Positions 32,709-40,275 of a stretch of 62,301 nucleotides of DNA are shown here, in pieces. Both the position numbers and the translations under genes were made by a program. The notes under the pieces were generated by a model. That model was not told where the DNA came from and ran no database searches. It saw only the letters and a list, made by a program, of their open reading frames with translations. Numbering within the stretch: position 1 is the stretch's first letter; each line of letters begins with the position of its first letter. Source of the stretch: a virus; IMG/VR virus record IMGVR_UViG_3300009285_003312, positions 1-62,301 of that record; one strand, written 5' to 3'.

Positions 32709-33620
32709 TCAACAAAAATGTCCATCGGGAGCGATCCTCCCATACTCGGTTGGCTCAGCCTTCTCATCCAACATTTTATTTAATACAAGCGCGTTAAAAT
32801 ACGGAGAACCAGAGGTAATAAAGGCTTCTTCTGGAGTATATGGATACTCCTGTCCAGCCATTTTTTCACTTGGGAACTCTTTCCTCTTTTCTTCTACCCA
32901 CTCTGCACTATAGAACTCTTGCCATCCAAAAAACCTGGGTTTATAAATACTCCTACCCTCACTGGCTCTCTCCCATTCTGCGTGATAATAGTTACCCTCG
33001 CCATTAGCGGTAGATTCAATAAAGATCATTCCCTTGCCCTGTGGCACCTGTTGGGCGGTAGCGAGAATCATTTCGTGGGCCTTAAGCATCTCGGTGTCTT
33101 GATAGAAAGCAGCCTCAGAGAAGTGAACGTTGCGGGCAGAACCACCACGACCACCAACCTTGGCGCCAGCGGTACCAATATAGAAAGTCGCATCATTGGT
33201 AGAGTTTGTAATCATGCCCTTATTATCAGATGCCAACCAGCTCTTAAGAGTTTCTTCTGTGTATATTTTTTTCTCTTCCTCAGCCTTCTTCTGGAGATAA
33301 CTCTCTAGGTAAAAACGGACTTTCTTAAATAGCAACTCCGTAGAGTCCCTGCGGTGAGAGATACAGATAGAAACAGAGTATGGGCGCATTATAAAGTCCG
33401 CAGTAAAGAGGGCTAAGATAAATGACGAGAATCCTTGTTGTCGAGCTTTTAAAATAATTTCTCGAATACCTTCTTGATTAGGATACTCCTGGTTAAGCAT
33501 CTCTAAATATTTTGCCTGTACCTTATTTAAAACAAAGGGGACTGGGACCTGATTTTCTCGGTCAATAACCATGAAATAATGTTCAATAAATTTTTTATAA
33601 TCAATCTTGATCGGCTTCAT
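32709..33620 (-). CDS. terL: Large terminase, N-terminal ATPase part (split gene)
   Basis: The product is about 303 aa (ATG at 33620; 33632 is an alternative). It carries the terminase ATPase: IREIILKARQQGFSSFILALF (deviant Walker A), ISHRRDSTELLFKKVRFYL, GKVGGRGGSARNVHFSEAAF-type Walker B with catalytic Glu, and IFIESTANGEGNYYH (coupling motif III). It stops at YGRIAPDGHFC, exactly where the linker to the nuclease would begin. The protein is normal for an ATPase half but too short for a full TerL (450-500 aa). Confidence 0.85.
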   Translation of the reverse strand: MKPIKIDYKKFIEHYFMVIDRENQVPVPFVLNKVQAKYLEMLNQEYPNQEGIREIILKARQQGFSSFILALFTADFIMRPYSVSICISHRRDSTELLFKKVRFYLESYLQKKAEEEKKIYTEETLKSWLASDNKGMITNSTNDATFYIGTAGAKVGGRGGSARNVHFSEAAFYQDTEMLKAHEMILATAQQVPQGKGMIFIESTANGEGNYYHAEWERASEGRSIYKPRFFGWQEFYSAEWVEEKRKEFPSEKMAGQEYPYTPEEAFITSGSPYFNALVLNKMLDEKAEPTEYGRIAPDGHFC

Positions 33621-34080
33621 CTTCTTCTCCATCTCCCTCTATTAACCTTTGAAGCTCTGGATCAATTTCATCTTCCTTAACCTCTGCCATAATTGCCTCT
33701 GTAATTTCTCCCTCTTCTATAAAGCCCTTAAAATCATCTCTCCTATTCTCAGCCGTGAGAATATTAACATTGACTCCCCCAGTAGATGCCTTACTCATAA
33801 AATCCTCATATCCAGCTATTTTCATGAGCCTATCCCACCATTCCGTATTTTTAGAATTCTCTGCCTTCTCTAGTGCTATCTCTAACAATCTTCCATAAGT
33901 GGCACCCTTCTTCTCGAGGAACAATCTAGCAGTAGCCTTTGCTTCCTTTAAATATCTACTAGCAATTACCGAGGCGCTTGCTCTATTAGTAATACCAAAG
34001 GCATCGGTAACAGCTTGGGTGGCATTACCTCCATTTTTTAAAAACTCCTTTAGAAATACATCAACCTTCTCAACCTGCAT
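33601..34080 (-). CDS. terS: Small terminase subunit
   Basis: From the ATG at 34080 (GGGGAAG upstream) the product is 159 aa. The N-terminal part has VDVFLKEFLKNGGNATQAVTD followed by ASASVIASRYLKEAKA, a helix-turn-helix of the type used by small terminases to bind pac/cos DNA. A central helical region and a highly acidic C terminus (EEGEITEAIMAEVKEDEIDP, GDGEEDEADQD) would contact the large subunit. It overlaps the ATPase gene by 20 bases, the normal order terS-terL. Confidence 0.8.
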   Translation of the reverse strand: MQVEKVDVFLKEFLKNGGNATQAVTDAFGITNRASASVIASRYLKEAKATARLFLEKKGATYGRLLEIALEKAENSKNTEWWDRLMKIAGYEDFMSKASTGGVNVNILTAENRRDDFKGFIEEGEITEAIMAEVKEDEIDPELQRLIEGDGEEDEADQD

Positions 34081-34133
34081 AATCTTCCCCGTACGATTTT
34101 CCCTAACATTTAACGATCTAGACCTTATGTCTC

Positions 34134-34499
34134 TCATGTTAAACTTTGTCTGAGTGGAATAGTGGCGCTTGGTTTAGGGGGTGACCACTTGGAGATAGTA
34201 AAGGTGTCAGAACCTCTCTCTATACTCTGATTACCAAATTGAGCCACCCTATCTAATAACTCGTCTAGTACTGGCTCATCGCTTCCAAGAAACATTTCTC
34301 TCCTGACTTTCCCACAATGATTACACTCCCATATTGTAGTAGTAATACCAAACAAAGCCTTCTCCAGCGTATCTCCGCTAAGTATCTGCAATATACCTAT
34401 TTCAAGCCTTGGCCTAGCATAGGTCTTCCCCGTTAGGGTCCAGGTATGATCTTCTGATTTCTCTTTTTTACTAAAAATCTTAAGCAGGTTTATCCCCAT
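34134..34499 (-). CDS. Zn-ribbon-like protein, unknown
   Basis: The ATG at 34499 has GGAGG 8 bases upstream; the product is 121 aa. It contains one CxxC pair (WECNHCGKVRREMFLG) and is otherwise unrecognised. It overlaps the small ribbon-helix-helix gene by 20 bases and precedes terS, so it is transcribed with the packaging genes. Confidence 0.55.
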   Translation of the reverse strand: MGINLLKIFSKKEKSEDHTWTLTGKTYARPRLEIGILQILSGDTLEKALFGITTTIWECNHCGKVRREMFLGSDEPVLDELLDRVAQFGNQSIERGSDTFTISKWSPPKPSATIPLRQSLT

Positions 34500-34647
34500 C
34501 TTGGTCCTCCTCAATTAAAATTTTCTTTGAAATAATCGCGCGCATAGAATGCCTAATAAATTCTGAACGATTGTATTCGTTCTCTTTACAATAGACATCC
34601 ACCTTAACTAATAGTTCATCTGGAAGACTAATAATTACTTTTGCCAT
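34480..34647 (-). CDS. Ribbon-helix-helix (CopG-like) DNA-binding protein
   Basis: This 55-residue gene reads MAKVIISLPDELLVKVDVYC, then NEYNRSEFIRHSMRAIISKK. That is the beta strand (KVIISLP), helix A and helix B of the MetJ/Arc/CopG ribbon-helix-helix fold. It is the first gene of the packaging operon, directly under the promoter at 34656-34683, with the -10 box ending 8 bases before the ATG. An autorepressor that controls this divergent promoter pair is a reasonable inference. Confidence 0.75.
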   Translation of the reverse strand: MAKVIISLPDELLVKVDVYCKENEYNRSEFIRHSMRAIISKKILIEEDQDGDKPA

Positions 34648-34655
34648 GCATAAGG

Positions 34656-34683
34656 TATATATAACTAAGATATGTTATGTCAA
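34656..34683 (-). promoter_or_regulatory. Promoter of packaging/head operon
   Basis: TTGACA (34683-34678), 16 bases and TATATA (34661-34656). The start codon of the ribbon-helix-helix gene lies 8 bases beyond, so the mRNA has almost no leader. Confidence 0.6.
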
Positions 34684-34703
34684 TAACTATAGGGCTTTAG
34701 CAC

Positions 34704-34732
34704 TTGACTTCTTTGATTGATTGCAGTAGGAT
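34704..34732 (+). promoter_or_regulatory. Rightward promoter of HNH gene
   Basis: TTGACT (34704-34709), 17 bases and TAGGAT (34727-34732), or alternatively TATAGT at 34734-34739. In both cases the ATG at 34745 is within about 6 bases of the predicted transcript start. It is divergent from the packaging promoter. Confidence 0.5.
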
Positions 34733-34744
34733 ATATAGTATATT

Positions 34745-35203
34745 ATGCCGATAAGACAATATATTGTTAATTGCTATAAATGTAAAATAGAACAACTTAG
34801 ACCGACTACCAGGAAGTTCTTATGTGGATCTTGTAAACTTCCAAATAAAATTTATCCTAGATCTTTTTATTATAATAAAAAGAAGTCTCTTGCGAGAGAT
34901 CTAGGTAGATGCCAATGTTGTGGTAAAAAAGAAGAATTAGTGACCCACCACCTCGATTGCAACAAGCAAAATAGTAGTATTAGTAACCTAATTACTCTTT
35001 GTAAGAGTTGCCATTTATCTCTACATCATAGATATACTAAAGCTCAACTAAGATGTAGTATTATTTATAATTTATTTCCAGATCTTTTTAAGTGGGCAGA
35101 AAAAAGAAAAAAAGCTAGAGAGGATGGAATTAAAAAATTACAAGAAATGATTCCTAGGAAACAACCAAAATATTTTATCAATACTAAGTATAAATCAAAA
35201 TAA
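34745..35203 (+). CDS. HNH endonuclease with own promoter
   Basis: This 152-residue protein has a zinc ribbon (CYKCKIEQ...LCGSCKL) and an HNH core: ARDLGRCQCCGKK, LVTHHLDCNKQN, SISNLITLCKSCHLSLHHR. A charged helical tail follows. It is coded against the surrounding operon, directly divergent from the packaging promoter, and overlaps the opposite gene at its 3' end by 9 bases. It is a free-standing homing endonuclease near terS. Confidence 0.85.
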   Translation: MPIRQYIVNCYKCKIEQLRPTTRKFLCGSCKLPNKIYPRSFYYNKKKSLARDLGRCQCCGKKEELVTHHLDCNKQNSSISNLITLCKSCHLSLHHRYTKAQLRCSIIYNLFPDLFKWAEKRKKAREDGIKKLQEMIPRKQPKYFINTKYKSK

Positions 35204-35467
35204 CATTCTCTCTTTTCTACTATTGAACATGTTTGTCCATTGATTTTCGCTGATAGGCCTATAAACATCAATGGGTTGGGGTGATGGAGCATAAAATTGT
35301 ACTGGTTTAATATTAGCTATCTCTTTTCTTACTTCTTCCAACTGAGCCACAGACCTATCATAAATAATGTGTTCTACTTTATGATGAGTAAATAATTCTG
35401 GAGAACCAACCACTCTTAGTTCTGGGCTTCTTACTGATTCTTTACCATTCAATGCAGAGTAGGTCAT
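35195..35467 (-). CDS. Unknown small protein
   Basis: This 90-residue protein is not recognised. It contains PELFTHHKVEHIIYDRSVAQ, then a helix AQLEEVRKEIANI and a Pro-rich part (YAPSPQPIDVYRPI). It overlaps the upstream gene by 4 bases (ATGA), so they are co-translated. Confidence 0.5.
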   Translation of the reverse strand: MTYSALNGKESVRSPELRVVGSPELFTHHKVEHIIYDRSVAQLEEVRKEIANIKPVQFYAPSPQPIDVYRPISENQWTNMFNSRKERMLF

Positions 35468-35676
35468 ATGTCCTCTACAACTTCTGGAGCATTTTTATAT
35501 ATCAAGACTTCTAGATTATGTCCTGGGTGCCTTTGTTCGTGATATACTGCTTTAGAATTAACTAGGTCGATGATTGCCTGAGTAATAAGACCCCTATCAT
35601 ATCTTAGTAACGTATTCCAACACGTCTCACAGCGGACCTGGGCTTTTTGCATCGGGGTAGTCTCTTGTCTGATCAT
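35464..35676 (-). CDS. Unknown small Cys-containing protein
   Basis: This 70-residue protein has a CETCWNTLLRYDRG motif and a YHEQRHPGHNLEVLIYK stretch. One CxxC plus two His could bind zinc. It overlaps genes on both sides by 4 bases. Role unknown. Confidence 0.5.
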   Translation of the reverse strand: MIRQETTPMQKAQVRCETCWNTLLRYDRGLITQAIIDLVNSKAVYHEQRHPGHNLEVLIYKNAPEVVEDI

Positions 35677-36050
35677 TTTTTCTTGTGTTTATTATAAATA
35701 GGCGTTACCCTGAGTTGCCTAATGGCAAAATCATTCTGACACTCTTGTAAACCAATCTTCCCAGCCTCCCCCTTAACATCCTCATGCATGTGCAGGTGCT
35801 CTGGAACAGTCACACAAAGGCCACGACTAGCTTCATTATATGTCTCATCTTTAGTATGGTCAATATGTGCCATGTGTAGCATCCATCCATCCCAGAATGA
35901 CTTCCCCGATAACTCAGACTTCCACCCAGCCCTAGTGCCAATCTCTCTCGCTGTCTTTTTAGAAAATGCTAATCCCAACCCAAATACGAACATCGCCATA
36001 ATGGTAACTTCTGAATTCTCCCCGACAAATTGTAGAATTTCCTTTAACAT
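35673..36050 (-). CDS. Single-pass membrane protein, unknown
   Basis: This 125-residue protein has an N-terminal hydrophobic segment (VTIMAMFVFGLGLAF, residues about 15-29) followed by a basic stretch. The soluble part is rich in His (WMLHMAHIDHTKDE, PEHLHMHEDVKG). GGAGG lies just before the ATG, and a promoter is 33 bases upstream. The His/Asn/Cys pattern faintly recalls an HNH or metal site, but the Cys pairs are missing. Confidence 0.5.
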   Translation of the reverse strand: MLKEILQFVGENSEVTIMAMFVFGLGLAFSKKTAREIGTRAGWKSELSGKSFWDGWMLHMAHIDHTKDETYNEASRGLCVTVPEHLHMHEDVKGEAGKIGLQECQNDFAIRQLRVTPIYNKHKKK

Positions 36051-36082
36051 CTAAACCTCCAAGAATAGTTACCAATAGCTAT

Positions 36083-36112
36083 ATAATATCTGGCTCTCCA
36101 TAGTTGGTACAA
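36083..36112 (-). promoter_or_regulatory. Leftward promoter
   Basis: TTGTAC (36112-36107), 18 bases and TATTAT (36088-36083) precede the membrane protein gene starting at 36050. Confidence 0.45.
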
Positions 36113-36206
36113 GGAGTAAACTATCTATATCCTGGCATTATTACCATCAAAGATGTGGATAAGAAGTTGTCGGATCACGATTAAATATTAATATATTTTG
36201 TAGTAA

Positions 36207-36236
36207 TTGACCCACCTCGGGGTGGCTGTTTATAAT
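36207..36236 (+). promoter_or_regulatory. Rightward promoter of MazG-like gene
   Basis: TTGACC (36207-36212), 18 bases and TATAAT (36231-36236). The start codon at 36267 has a GGAG site in a normal 25-base leader. Confidence 0.55.
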
Positions 36237-36266
36237 AGAACTAGATTAGATTTTTGCCGGAGACCC

Positions 36267-36626
36267 ATGTTAGAGATACAACAACTTATAGGCGACTTCC
36301 TCGCCGATAGGCCAGTTATGGCCCAAAACAACACTCCAGCCGAGGTTTTTAAACTACTTAAGGGGGAGGTTAACGAGGCGGAAGCGGAGATAGATGATCC
36401 AGAAGCCATGGCTACAGAATTAGCAGATATTATGTTTTTTACCATGACCATTGCTAACCTATATGGAATTGACTTAAAGAAAGCCACTATGGAGAAGACA
36501 GCTAGAAATCATCTAAAATATCCAGCGGCATTATTCTCTAACGGGCGCACATACAGCCAGGCTAGAGAAGTTGCATTACAACAATGGCAAGAGTCGGGCG
36601 GAGATAAAACATTCTATGGGGAATAA
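36267..36626 (+). CDS. MazG-like nucleotide pyrophosphohydrolase
   Basis: The ATG at 36267 (GGAG upstream) gives 119 aa. The all-alpha MazG/dUTPase-like core is seen in VFKLLKGEVNEAEAEIDD (E-x-x-E) followed by MATELADIMFFTMTIANLYG, carrying the E-x2-D metal-binding pattern. KKATMEKTARNHLKYP is the usual C-terminal K-N segment. Such enzymes hydrolyse nucleoside triphosphates and, in phages, may lower (p)ppGpp or remove damaged nucleotides. It is an isolated rightward gene, convergent with the phosphoesterase gene and just touching it. Confidence 0.8.
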   Translation: MLEIQQLIGDFLADRPVMAQNNTPAEVFKLLKGEVNEAEAEIDDPEAMATELADIMFFTMTIANLYGIDLKKATMEKTARNHLKYPAALFSNGRTYSQAREVALQQWQESGGDKTFYGE

Positions 36627-37154
36627 CTACTTCTTTCTCTGCAACTTCCAATCGGCAAGAATCTCATAGATAGGTTTTGGTGTAAAGTCCAGTGGTTCGC
36701 AGCTCACATTAAAATGTCTCTCGCTTAATTCAAACTCAGTTACAACTCCTCGGTGAATATGCCCATGGATATTGTACCAATTTTTGGGTAGGTCCCGCAC
36801 TGGTTCGTGGGTAAGTAGGGTGGGGTAATCTCCAGCAGAATTAATAAAGACTTTATAGATTGGCTCAGACACTTGGAATCCTAGATCCTCATACCATCCT
36901 ATAGTATTTCCATCATGGTTCCCTAGAATTAAACACTTCTGCCCCTTCATGCGCCCAATAACATCCATGGTCTTTTCTTTGTTCGCAAAAGAAAGATCCC
37001 CTAAGAAGAGAACCTTGTCGTTGTCCGTAACAACCTTATTATGGTTTTTAATCAGGAGACCTATATATTCCGCTGGCCTCTTCGCATACTCAATAATATT
37101 ATTATGAAAAAAATGGTGATCAGAAATCACATATGTTTGTGGGGTTATCTTCAT
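36627..37154 (-). CDS. Calcineurin-like metallophosphoesterase
   Basis: This 175-residue protein has the metallophosphoesterase motifs in order: VISDHHFFH (D-x-H), VLFLGDLSF (G-D), LILGNHDGN (G-N-H-D/E), LLTHEPV and NIHGHIHRG (G-H-x-H). Two metals would hydrolyse a phosphodiester or phosphomonoester. This short type is common in phages next to nucleotide-metabolism genes. Its substrate is unknown. Confidence 0.9.
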   Translation of the reverse strand: MKITPQTYVISDHHFFHNNIIEYAKRPAEYIGLLIKNHNKVVTDNDKVLFLGDLSFANKEKTMDVIGRMKGQKCLILGNHDGNTIGWYEDLGFQVSEPIYKVFINSAGDYPTLLTHEPVRDLPKNWYNIHGHIHRGVVTEFELSERHFNVSCEPLDFTPKPIYEILADWKLQRKK

Positions 37155-37156
37155 CG

Positions 37157-37369
37157 TTATTCTTCTCTTGGTTCAAGGGAAGACATAACATAATATTCCT
37201 TTACCCCTTCTTTATTATCATTATAAAATATATAGAGTCCAGACGCTATTGTGTCTTTTGTAATTCTATGTACCAATTCTGGATTTAACTTGATATGAAG
37301 GTATTTATTTCCCTTCTTACTTTTTCCAGAATATGCCCTACCTACGCGCCTAAATGCAGCCTCAGCCAT
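37157..37369 (-). CDS. Unknown small protein
   Basis: This 70-residue protein has AYSGKSKKGNKYLHIKLNPE and GLYIFYNDNKEGVKEYYVM, a compact mixed beta domain. It is in a run of short co-directional genes with 1-2 base spacing. Not recognised. Confidence 0.5.
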   Translation of the reverse strand: MAEAAFRRVGRAYSGKSKKGNKYLHIKLNPELVHRITKDTIASGLYIFYNDNKEGVKEYYVMSSLEPREE

Positions 37370-37370
37370 A

Positions 37371-37679
37371 TTATTCCTTTTTATGGGCTATCATTGATTT
37401 TAGGATAGCCATATAGTTAATAATATCATCAATAGTGTCAAATACGGTTTCATCCTTTACGTCGTTATCCTTATCTAGTAGGTTACTCACGCGGGCGAGC
37501 TTGTCGGCTACGCGCACAAGGTTGGCTCTCTCTGGACTAACTCCAACCATCTCAGATAGGCGGAAATTGGCGAAGGCGTCTGAGGTTGTGGCATAGTCTC
37601 TATTTTTTACCTCTACCAAGCCAAGACACCCATCAAAAGTTGCCTTGATGTCTGATACTAGGGTTGCTCTACTTGTCAT
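37371..37679 (-). CDS. DUF1599/nucleotide-modification-associated-like protein
   Basis: This 102-residue helical protein has KNRDYATTSDAFANFRLSE, VRVADKLARVSNLLDKDND and KDETVFDTIDDIINYMAI. This matches the DUF1599 type of phage proteins (K-x-x-D-Y, then D-K-x-x-R, then D-E/D-T-x-x-D-x-x-N-Y), thought to be associated with nucleotide modification or MazG-like hydrolysis. The acidic residues could bind a metal. Confidence 0.7.
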   Translation of the reverse strand: MTSRATLVSDIKATFDGCLGLVEVKNRDYATTSDAFANFRLSEMVGVSPERANLVRVADKLARVSNLLDKDNDVKDETVFDTIDDIINYMAILKSMIAHKKE

Positions 37680-37681
37680 AT

Positions 37682-37885
37682 TTACTCCTCTTCCCCATTT
37701 ATTGGGGTATCTAATTTAATATATTTATTAAGCAATGCTTCTTTGTCTTCCGCAGATAAGAAGAAGTTCATCCTCTTGGAAACAACCGACCTCTTGTGGG
37801 GAGAAAGGGTTTGGTAAAACTTCCTCACCGCGGCTTCCCTTGAGCCGAAGATCTTCCTAATTTTTTTGACCATTTTCTGGTTCAT
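37682..37885 (-). CDS. Unknown small basic protein
   Basis: This 67-residue protein has a basic N-terminal half (KMVKKIRKIFGSREAAVRKF) and SAEDKEALLNKYIKL. It overlaps the next upstream gene by 29 bases. Not recognised; a nucleic acid-binding role is possible. Confidence 0.45.
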   Translation of the reverse strand: MNQKMVKKIRKIFGSREAAVRKFYQTLSPHKRSVVSKRMNFFLSAEDKEALLNKYIKLDTPINGEEE

Positions 37886-38051
37886 CTTTTTTATTCAATT
37901 CTTGTATTTTAATTATAGCCTCATCCTCAGTAGAAAACCAATGCTGTGTCTGCCTGACATCATGCTTGCTAGATATTCCTTTAACATTCTCAATAACAGT
38001 GATACACCACTGATTAGCTTTTTTAACCCACTTGGGTCTAGTTATCTTCAT
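37857..38051 (-). CDS. Unknown small protein
   Basis: This 64-residue protein shows KWVKKANQWCITVIENVKG followed by HWFSTEDEAIIKIQEL, which looks like a small phage-integrase-N/AP2-like beta-beta-beta-alpha unit with an E-x2-A helix. It overlaps the upstream gene by 4 bases. Confidence 0.5.
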   Translation of the reverse strand: MKITRPKWVKKANQWCITVIENVKGISSKHDVRQTQHWFSTEDEAIIKIQELNKKDEPENGQKN

Positions 38052-38338
38052 TTTCTACCCCCACCAAGAGCTTCCTCTGCTTTAGTTATCTTTTCTTCCT
38101 CAACTTCCTTCTCCGCCGCCTCTCTCTCTTGTTCATCCTTGGTAAAAATGTCTAACATCATAAGCGCAGCACACCTTGGACCACATAAAAAGTATTGACC
38201 CCTGACTGGTAGTGTCTCAATAACTTTAGCTCCGCCACTAACGGAAATTCTGGCAATACTATTTGGGTGGAGAGTAATAATTATTTTTGGGTCTGGTTGT
38301 AGGGTGTTACATCCTACGCAGTGGTAAAGATCACTCAT
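38048..38338 (-). CDS. Zinc-binding protein with charged tail
   Basis: This 96-residue protein has two Cys pairs (YHCVGCNTL at the N terminus and FLCGPRCAAL at about residue 50) that could form one zinc site. A long Glu/Lys helix follows (KDEQEREAAEKEVEEEKITK). Unknown function; first gene of a small leftward operon. Confidence 0.5.
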   Translation of the reverse strand: MSDLYHCVGCNTLQPDPKIIITLHPNSIARISVSGGAKVIETLPVRGQYFLCGPRCAALMMLDIFTKDEQEREAAEKEVEEEKITKAEEALGGGRK

Positions 38339-38372
38339 TTTTACTCCTTTTCATAATATTATTTATATCATA

Positions 38373-38401
38373 TTGACACATATTTTTCAAGCGTTTATAC
38401 T
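38373..38401 (+). promoter_or_regulatory. Promoter of leaderless membrane peptide gene
   Basis: TTGACA (38373-38378), 17 bases and TATACT (38396-38401), a near-consensus promoter. The ATG at 38409 lies 7 bases further, so the mRNA should be leaderless. Confidence 0.7.
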
Positions 38402-38408
38402 TTCAACT

Positions 38409-38498
38409 ATGAAAGACCTAATGATAGCATTTTGTCTAGGAACAATGTTTGGAATAGGGCTTATGGTTGGTTTAATGACTTTCTTAACAATGATATAA
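38409..38498 (+). CDS. 29-residue membrane peptide
   Basis: The frame encodes MKDLMIAFCLGTMFGIGLMV followed by GLMTFLTMI. It is almost entirely hydrophobic and would form one membrane helix with a charged N-terminal end. It has its own strong promoter ending 7 bases before the start and no ribosome site. It lies between two leftward genes. A holin-like, signalling or superinfection role is possible, but nothing decides it. Confidence 0.5.
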   Translation: MKDLMIAFCLGTMFGIGLMVGLMTFLTMI

Positions 38499-38504
38499 AC
38501 CATA

Positions 38505-40217
38505 TTATTCCCTTCCCTGTTGGTCCCCTCCGTCACTTAAGCCATCATAGCTGGGAGACGGCATAGATGCAATAGAATGATTATCTCCCCTCAACACACA
38601 AATTCTACGGCTTAATTGTTGTCTTATCTTATTTAAGGTCTTCTCTGTTTTTATCTTTTCATCCTGGATCTCAATACATTCTTTGGCAACCTTAGTCTGC
38701 TTCTTGAGTCTTGTCCAGCCAAACTTATTAATCCTACTAAGATAAAAATTAATAACTTCCTCTGGCAACTCAAGTAACTTAAACACCTCAACTATCTTCT
38801 TATCACTTATTTCTTTATCAAACAACTTCTTTACAACCTTTGGATCATACTTATTCATTACATAGTCAAAGATAGATTTAATAAATATCATCCAGTTTAT
38901 AATCTTTACTGGATCTATCGTCCCCGCATGGATTCTAACCTCAATGGTTCCGTGCTTTTCTAGCGAGGCTATATTGAGAGCTGAATAGCGATCCTTATTG
39001 CGCATCTCTCTAATCAGACTATCTTTAGCGGCTGGGATCTCTTTATCATAATCTTGAATGTACTGGAATAGGGTTCGCTTGCAATAAGTGTTGTTAAAGC
39101 GGGAGCGGGGCTGGGTAGACACAATAACATCTTCTATACTAATCCAGAACATAAGAAGCTTCTTTATATATGTTGCATCAAAGAACTTGGGATGTGAGGT
39201 GTGCATGTGGAAACCACACGACTTATTAACCCCGCACTTTTTCTTCTCTAGATATTCCATTAACTTAATCACTAGATTATGTATATCCTTAAATTTGAGA
39301 GGAGAGGTCCGACATTCAAATCCCTCCTTATTATGTGGAGGCTCTATACTGTCATCTGTTCCAAAGTTAACGCCCTTCATTTTCATCCTTGAATCCTCTG
39401 GACGATAAGCCTCAAACTCAAGGCCGAATCTATATGTGCGTGGACTAGATATTCTTGACACAACCCTATCAATAATATTTAAACCATCATGGAACCCACT
39501 CATAAAGGGGGTTTCATATGGATCTGAAGGTATCTCCCCTCTCCTCCTGGGCTGATTACTCTCAAGCGTCATATTCATCTCTGTGGCCATCTGTCTCATT
39601 ACAGAGTCTCGTTCTCGACCCATTCGCTGTTGTACAGCCATTGCAGTCATTTGTTGATCTGCCATCTCAGTAGCAGTCATTTGTAATCGACTTCCTTCTG
39701 CGCGCTCGCGGGAGGATAATAAGTTTTTAAGTATCTGGAGTGTTCTAAATTCATCTCCAACAATTGGATTATGAGATTCATATCTACTAAGCATCCCAAG
39801 ATAGGTTTCTCCCTCGCGGCCCTCTCGTCTGGCGCTTCTTAGAAGATTAAGCATCCTACCCTGTTCTTCCATTGAATAACAAGGATCTTCGATGGTGCGC
39901 GGCTCAACTAAGTTTCTGATGTAATTAAGTAATTCTCGATCCTCGCTCTCCCTTATCTCTCGAAGATGTTCAATGCGATATAATGATTCTTCTGTATCAA
40001 TAAGGGGGTTTTCAGCAATATATCTCTCATAAGCATCTGCTTGAGAATATCCTTCTGGACACTCTATGGTGTCGCGGGCCATTAAGTCTGATGGTGCGGT
40101 AAGTTCTGAGTCATTAAGTTGAATTGGTCTATAGCTTCTGGGGAATACAAATCTTCTAAGTCTGGGTGGTCTATCATCCGCTTGGGACAATTGTAAATTA
40201 GATAGATTTAAGGGCAT
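38505..40217 (-). CDS. Amidoligase-like protein (ATP-dependent ligase fold)
   Basis: In this 570-residue protein, residues about 265-450 match the putative amidoligase family, a glutamine-synthetase/ATP-grasp-like group. They show RFGLEFEAYRPED (first Glu pair), GFECRTSPLKFKD, NKSCGFHMHTSHPKF (the SCG-x-H-x-H motif), SALNIASLEKHGTIEVRIHAGTID (E-x-R). The first 250 residues are Arg/Glu-rich helices, perhaps unstructured. Such enzymes are proposed to form amide bonds on proteins or small metabolites. A second amidoligase is at 49678-50970. Confidence 0.75.
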   Translation of the reverse strand: MPLNLSNLQLSQADDRPPRLRRFVFPRSYRPIQLNDSELTAPSDLMARDTIECPEGYSQADAYERYIAENPLIDTEESLYRIEHLREIRESEDRELLNYIRNLVEPRTIEDPCYSMEEQGRMLNLLRSARREGREGETYLGMLSRYESHNPIVGDEFRTLQILKNLLSSRERAEGSRLQMTATEMADQQMTAMAVQQRMGRERDSVMRQMATEMNMTLESNQPRRRGEIPSDPYETPFMSGFHDGLNIIDRVVSRISSPRTYRFGLEFEAYRPEDSRMKMKGVNFGTDDSIEPPHNKEGFECRTSPLKFKDIHNLVIKLMEYLEKKKCGVNKSCGFHMHTSHPKFFDATYIKKLLMFWISIEDVIVSTQPRSRFNNTYCKRTLFQYIQDYDKEIPAAKDSLIREMRNKDRYSALNIASLEKHGTIEVRIHAGTIDPVKIINWMIFIKSIFDYVMNKYDPKVVKKLFDKEISDKKIVEVFKLLELPEEVINFYLSRINKFGWTRLKKQTKVAKECIEIQDEKIKTEKTLNKIRQQLSRRICVLRGDNHSIASMPSPSYDGLSDGGDQQGRE

Positions 40218-40275
40218 ATGGTCTTATCTCATTTATAAGTATATATACTATATATACCATAATAGGCTATATTCG

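Noticed and set aside
31480-33620. A third intron in the terminase gene
   Set aside because: No group I core (AAGATATAGTCC-type) or P1 pairing was found; the downstream half has its own start and ribosome site.
35673-36050. Possible extra HNH nuclease in the His-rich membrane protein
   Set aside because: The Cys pairs and HNH spacing are missing and the N terminus is a membrane helix.
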